From Campylorhamphus procurvoides (lineage: Eukaryota; Chordata; Aves; Passeriformes; Dendrocolaptidae), in the NCBI GenBank assembly GCA_013396655.1, contig WBMV01001237.1:952716-1016715 (forward strand): a stretch of 64,000 nt of DNA. The letters are read 5' to 3'. The position numbers were made by a program, and so were the translations under genes. Below the pieces are notes generated by a model. It saw nothing but the letters and a program-made list of their open reading frames with translations. It searched no databases and had not been told where the DNA came from. Positions 60,122-64,000 of the stretch are shown here, piece by piece; the first letter of the stretch is position 1, and the number at the start of each line of letters is the position of its first letter.

Positions 60122-63100
60122 GTAAGTATCTGGGTTATATTTGATAACTTGAAATTTAAATTTTGTGTGGGCAACTCTCCAGGTTGGAAGCATAAGAGAA
60201 TGGCTTCTGTGTATAATTAACCCCATTCCAAACATTCCTAGTTCCAATTAGGTCAGACATAAATAATTAGTTATCCTTGGCAGTAGAGTTATGACATATA
60301 CACAAGTTTTAGAGAAAAAATAATGAAAATCTGGAGAATTTAGTAGCCTTGCTGTGTAGGACATGAGAGGAGATAAACATTTGGATAGGGCTGACATATC
60401 TCCCTCTTGCTTCTAACTACAGTCTGGCTGTATGAGAGGCCAGTGCTGTACTCGGTACTTGGGATTCCCCAGAGACATTTCCCAAAACAAGTTCTAAGGC
60501 AAAGCTATTCCTTTGTTTAGCCAGGCCTTCTGCTGTTTCCATGAGAAAATGAACCTGTGGCTCATTTCATCCAAGGAAGTTTGTCACAGTCCCACCTGCC
60601 CCTGCAGCATCCTCTGCTCCCACCCAGGCTCCTCTCTGCTCCCCCCAGCAGCTGAGGGAGCGATGCTGGGAAATAAATACGGGAATAAACTGTGCTCCAG
60701 CAAAACCTTGGCATTTTGCAGCTTCAGCCACCAGCTCCCCGTTTCCCACAGCACTGTGCTAATCACTGTGCCTTTGGCAGGGAGATCTGCCCATTTGGGC
60801 GAATTACATAATCCTCTGATTGCCAGGATGCCCTGGAGGGAGAGTTAAAAATTCCACATGCTCTTCAAACGGGACAGGGGTAAAGGTCTTGTAGGATCGA
60901 CAGTTTTCCAATCTATGAATAGGAAAAATACCACATCTGGGTATTTTTGGGTTGGCTCAGCTGTCACATTTCAGATTTAACTTGAATTATTTTTATTTAA
61001 CTTGATTTTTCATATTTAGCTTGATTGAAAGATTTTGCAGGAAAAATATCTTTTTTCCAAGACAGCTTCTATTTTTGATTAATCTTCTGAGCAACAATAT
61101 TCTGTTTTTCACTGTGCAAGTTTTATTTAAATTCCTGAATCAGAGATGTTAATATTCAAAGCCAGAATTGTATTTTTGTGTTTATAATATAAAGATAATA
61201 TCAATTTGTTCTTACCAGTATCTGATTGTAAAATTAACCCTACTTTTGCAGGGAATAAATATATAAAATAAATATTTTTTTTGTAATTCTGTATTTAGCA
61301 ATTAAGATTATATGATTGTTTATATTATGAGATACTATAAAAAGTTATGGGTAGTGCTTTATGTAAAAGCAACTGTGCTTTTTATTTTGTAAGAGAATAT
61401 AGATCTAACTTTATTTAATGCCCCCTTTTCAAAGTGTAAGTACAGCTAAGACAGGAGAAGGTTTTAGAAACAGGGACTTTGGTACTGTGACTTTCAACTT
61501 GTAAAGGTCAGACAGTGTTGTTGCAAACATACAGGAGTGTGCATGGTTCCTATCTCACCCCTGAATGTTCCGGGGCTGAAATCTTCAGTTTTGGGAAAAA
61601 AGTAGGTGAACCTTTTGCCCTTTACCCCGTGAGAATATTTCTCCTAAAATAGCAGAAATGCTTGAGAATAAACTGAAGTCACTCATCTGTCTTCTTGTTC
61701 TGATCTGGATGAAATGTCCCTTAGCAACTTCTTTGCCTACAAATAAATATTGGGTAGTGCTGGGCTTTGGTAATGCTCTGCCTGTGTTCATCTGAGAGCA
61801 GTTGAGAGAGAAAACAAGGGGAAAATATTTGTCTTTCCATTAAGAAAACAATCTCTAAAGCTGCCTGTCATTTGTGGGGTGGGTCCCTGGAAACCAAGAT
61901 GGGATTTGACTCCCACAAAACAAAACCAGTTCAGAAACAGAATTACATCTGTAACAGGAAAGGTGATAAGGTCAGCTGATGCCATAGACAATTCTCTTTT
62001 TCAAACTAAGTATTATTGTCTCTTTTTCATAGTTTCTGTGTAGCTGTGTAATAGAAGAGAGGCTGAGAGAGCTGAAGCTCAGCTGAGCTTTGGAGGCTTA
62101 GACGGATTCAAGTAGTGTAAACTCAGCTCTTGACTCAATGGGATTTCTCCTGGTTTGTCTGCTCTGCCCTCAAGAGGCTTCTCTGCAAATCTGGCAGCAG
62201 CACAGCAGGGCTGCAAACTTTAAATCTAGTTCTTTAAATTTTTCACTGGACTTATGTTTCCCCCTCACTCGTTTAATTCTTTTCTCTGTAGTAATTTTGA
62301 CAAAACTATGTTAACACTTTTTTTTTTTTGGTAACTTTTTTGGCTTGCATCAAGATAATTTTCTTGATAATGCCACAACACAGAGCACTTGTACGAATTA
62401 GCCTGAGAGATACGTGTTGAAATCGTTGTGAGACTCCTGCATTATTTACATCATGACATTCTGTCAGTGTACTAGTGCTCAGAACTGTTTATATTTCTGG
62501 ATTTAACAAATATGTAAATCAGGTGCACATTTCCCTGGGAATGCAAAATATTCCTAATGAGGAAAGGCAACAAACTTCAGAACAAACAAACAAAAGAAGA
62601 GAATATGTTCAACAGCTCCTGTGAAAGTGGGGATAGAGAGTGAGTGAACTAGAGATACTGGGCTGTAATCCTTGCCCTGAGATTGTTTAATCAGCTCATC
62701 TTGAAGCTCTGGCAGATCAATTGTCTCTTAGCAGGGAGAGAGCTGGGGAAGAATGGCAGCCAGACAGAGTTTTCCCAGAAGAAGGCATGAAAATCTCTCG
62801 TTTTCCTCTTTGTGGCAATCTAGGAAGCTGAGAGGATTGAGCTGCATTTGTTAACTCTGGTACAATACCACTCCAAAGGGCCCCAGCTCTCTGGAATACG
62901 TGTTTGTATTGCAATAATTAAAATAGCTGTTTGATTTCGGTGCAGGAGCACAGAATGGGAATAGCATCACTGTGAATTGAGTTTTAAGTATTATAGAAGA
63001 ATTTGAATGTCCTTCAGAGAAGTATTCAGCTTGGATTTCATGTCAAAACATTCCCCTGATTTAGTAAGGATGACTGATATCTTTGAATCATAATGCTCTA

Positions 63101-64000
63101 GATTGAGTATATATATAGTGGGAATGTTCTTTATTGTGCAGTGTTTGTGCTATGCTTTTTATTATGCACTGCTCACTAAAAACTTTATCTTCCATTAAAA
63201 GCTGAATTCCTTTCAGAAGTGCAATTAAACAAAATTTGCTTACTAAAATAAGATGTCATTTATTTCAAGCTGGCTTCTATTTTGAATTTTGATGGCTTCC
63301 TGCTAAATATGCAAGCTTTCTTTTCTGTGAAATTAGTTCAGTATCTAAAAATCCGAATTACTTGGTAGTTTGTTTTTCATCGTGTAACTTCAGCCCCCAA
63401 AGTACTGGTGAGCATTAGATTTCCCAATTAACAACCATCTTTAAGATGATCATTATGGTAAAATTAGTCCAAGTTCTCAAAAATCTGAATTTTGGATAGT
63501 GTAGGAGTAATAAATGGGGTAAAATGTTTTAATTAACATTCTTCAGTCATCCTTTAGCTGCATATTGTATGAAACTGTTGCTTTCTCTGTCCAGTTTCAG
63601 ACTTTTAACAAAAAATGTGCTTTGTGTCTGTCCCAGTCAGAACGTCACTTGGGTGCTGTCCTGCCAGCACCACGTTCCTGATGCTTCTTCTCGTTTGTCT
63701 CTGTCATTCCAGATCTGCTCTTGCTTGAACACACCCTCCTTTGTTTGTTCTGGCAAAGCCGAGGGGTAAAGATCATTAGGAGTGCAGCAAAACCAGCTTG
63801 AAAATTGCTATCTTGAACTTCCCGTGTGCTGCTTAATCTGTCACGCAGATACAGATATTAGAGGGCTGGAGAAGTTCTCTGAGCAAAATTATTCCCTGAT
63901 AAAATCTGTCCCAAAGTTATGCCAAATGTCTATAAAAAGTCTAACCATGGTTTATCAGGAGGATGTGCATGTGGTGATCCTTTGAAATGAGAACACGTGC
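60122..64000. other. Noncoding sequence to the right edge
   Basis: A GC-richer patch at about 60590-60780 gives several overlapping frames on both strands and no recognisable protein. A strongly AT-rich stretch lies at 61170-61420. A run of 12 T sits at 62318-62329. No gene, RNA or interspersed repeat is recognised up to the window end. Confidence 0.5.

Noticed and set aside
60567..60848. Overlapping frames of 111, 60 and 60 codons on both strands
   Set aside because: Result of a locally GC-richer patch with few stops; no coding signature on either strand.
1..64000. Operons, CRISPR arrays, tRNA or rRNA genes, or a novel multi-gene system
   Set aside because: Nothing on either strand supports these; the repeats place the window in a bird genome and the rest is noncoding texture.

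Overview
This looks like euchromatic, mostly intergenic or intronic DNA from a bird. The organism call rests on the repeats. There are at least six clear copies of the 3' end of CR1 LINEs in the avian style (a conserved core, then short ATTCTATG-type 3' repeats), two more short CR1 scraps, and a solo LTR resembling avian ERVL families. Interspersed repeat content is low, base composition is AT-leaning, and CpG is depleted except in a few patches. I see no complete protein-coding gene, no rRNA or tRNA gene, no CRISPR array and no bacterial-type operon. The open frames are short, overlap on both strands, and look like chance or repeat-derived frames.

Layout: 1-9.5 kb is unique sequence with one CpG-dense patch near 2.0-2.3 kb that carries a CTCF-like motif, and one MIR-like SINE scrap near 4.0 kb. 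A minus-strand CR1 lies at 9.5-9.9 kb. An exon-like minus-strand frame of unknown identity sits at 11.4-11.6 kb. A MIR-like scrap lies at 13.7 kb and a G-quadruplex motif at 15.85 kb. A CR1 scrap and a minus-strand ERVL-like LTR occupy 20.8-21.6 kb. Plus-strand CR1 copies follow at 27.4, 32.2, 42.7, 44.1 and 45.6 kb. The rest, to 64 kb, is unique noncoding DNA with short simple repeats, two perfect AT-rich palindromes near 54.2 and 54.8 kb, and two stretches near 58.4 and 59.4 kb whose texture suggests conserved noncoding elements.

No group of genes can be shown to work together. The best leads are a few short exon-like segments: minus 11410-11598, plus 38540-38659, plus 56874-56961 and plus 60064-60121. 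Each has plausible splice signals and an open frame. None is recognised as a known protein, and chance segments of this kind are expected in 64 kb. I found no convincing evidence of a new biological system. The window reads as ordinary avian noncoding DNA with a few regulatory or exon candidates worth testing.
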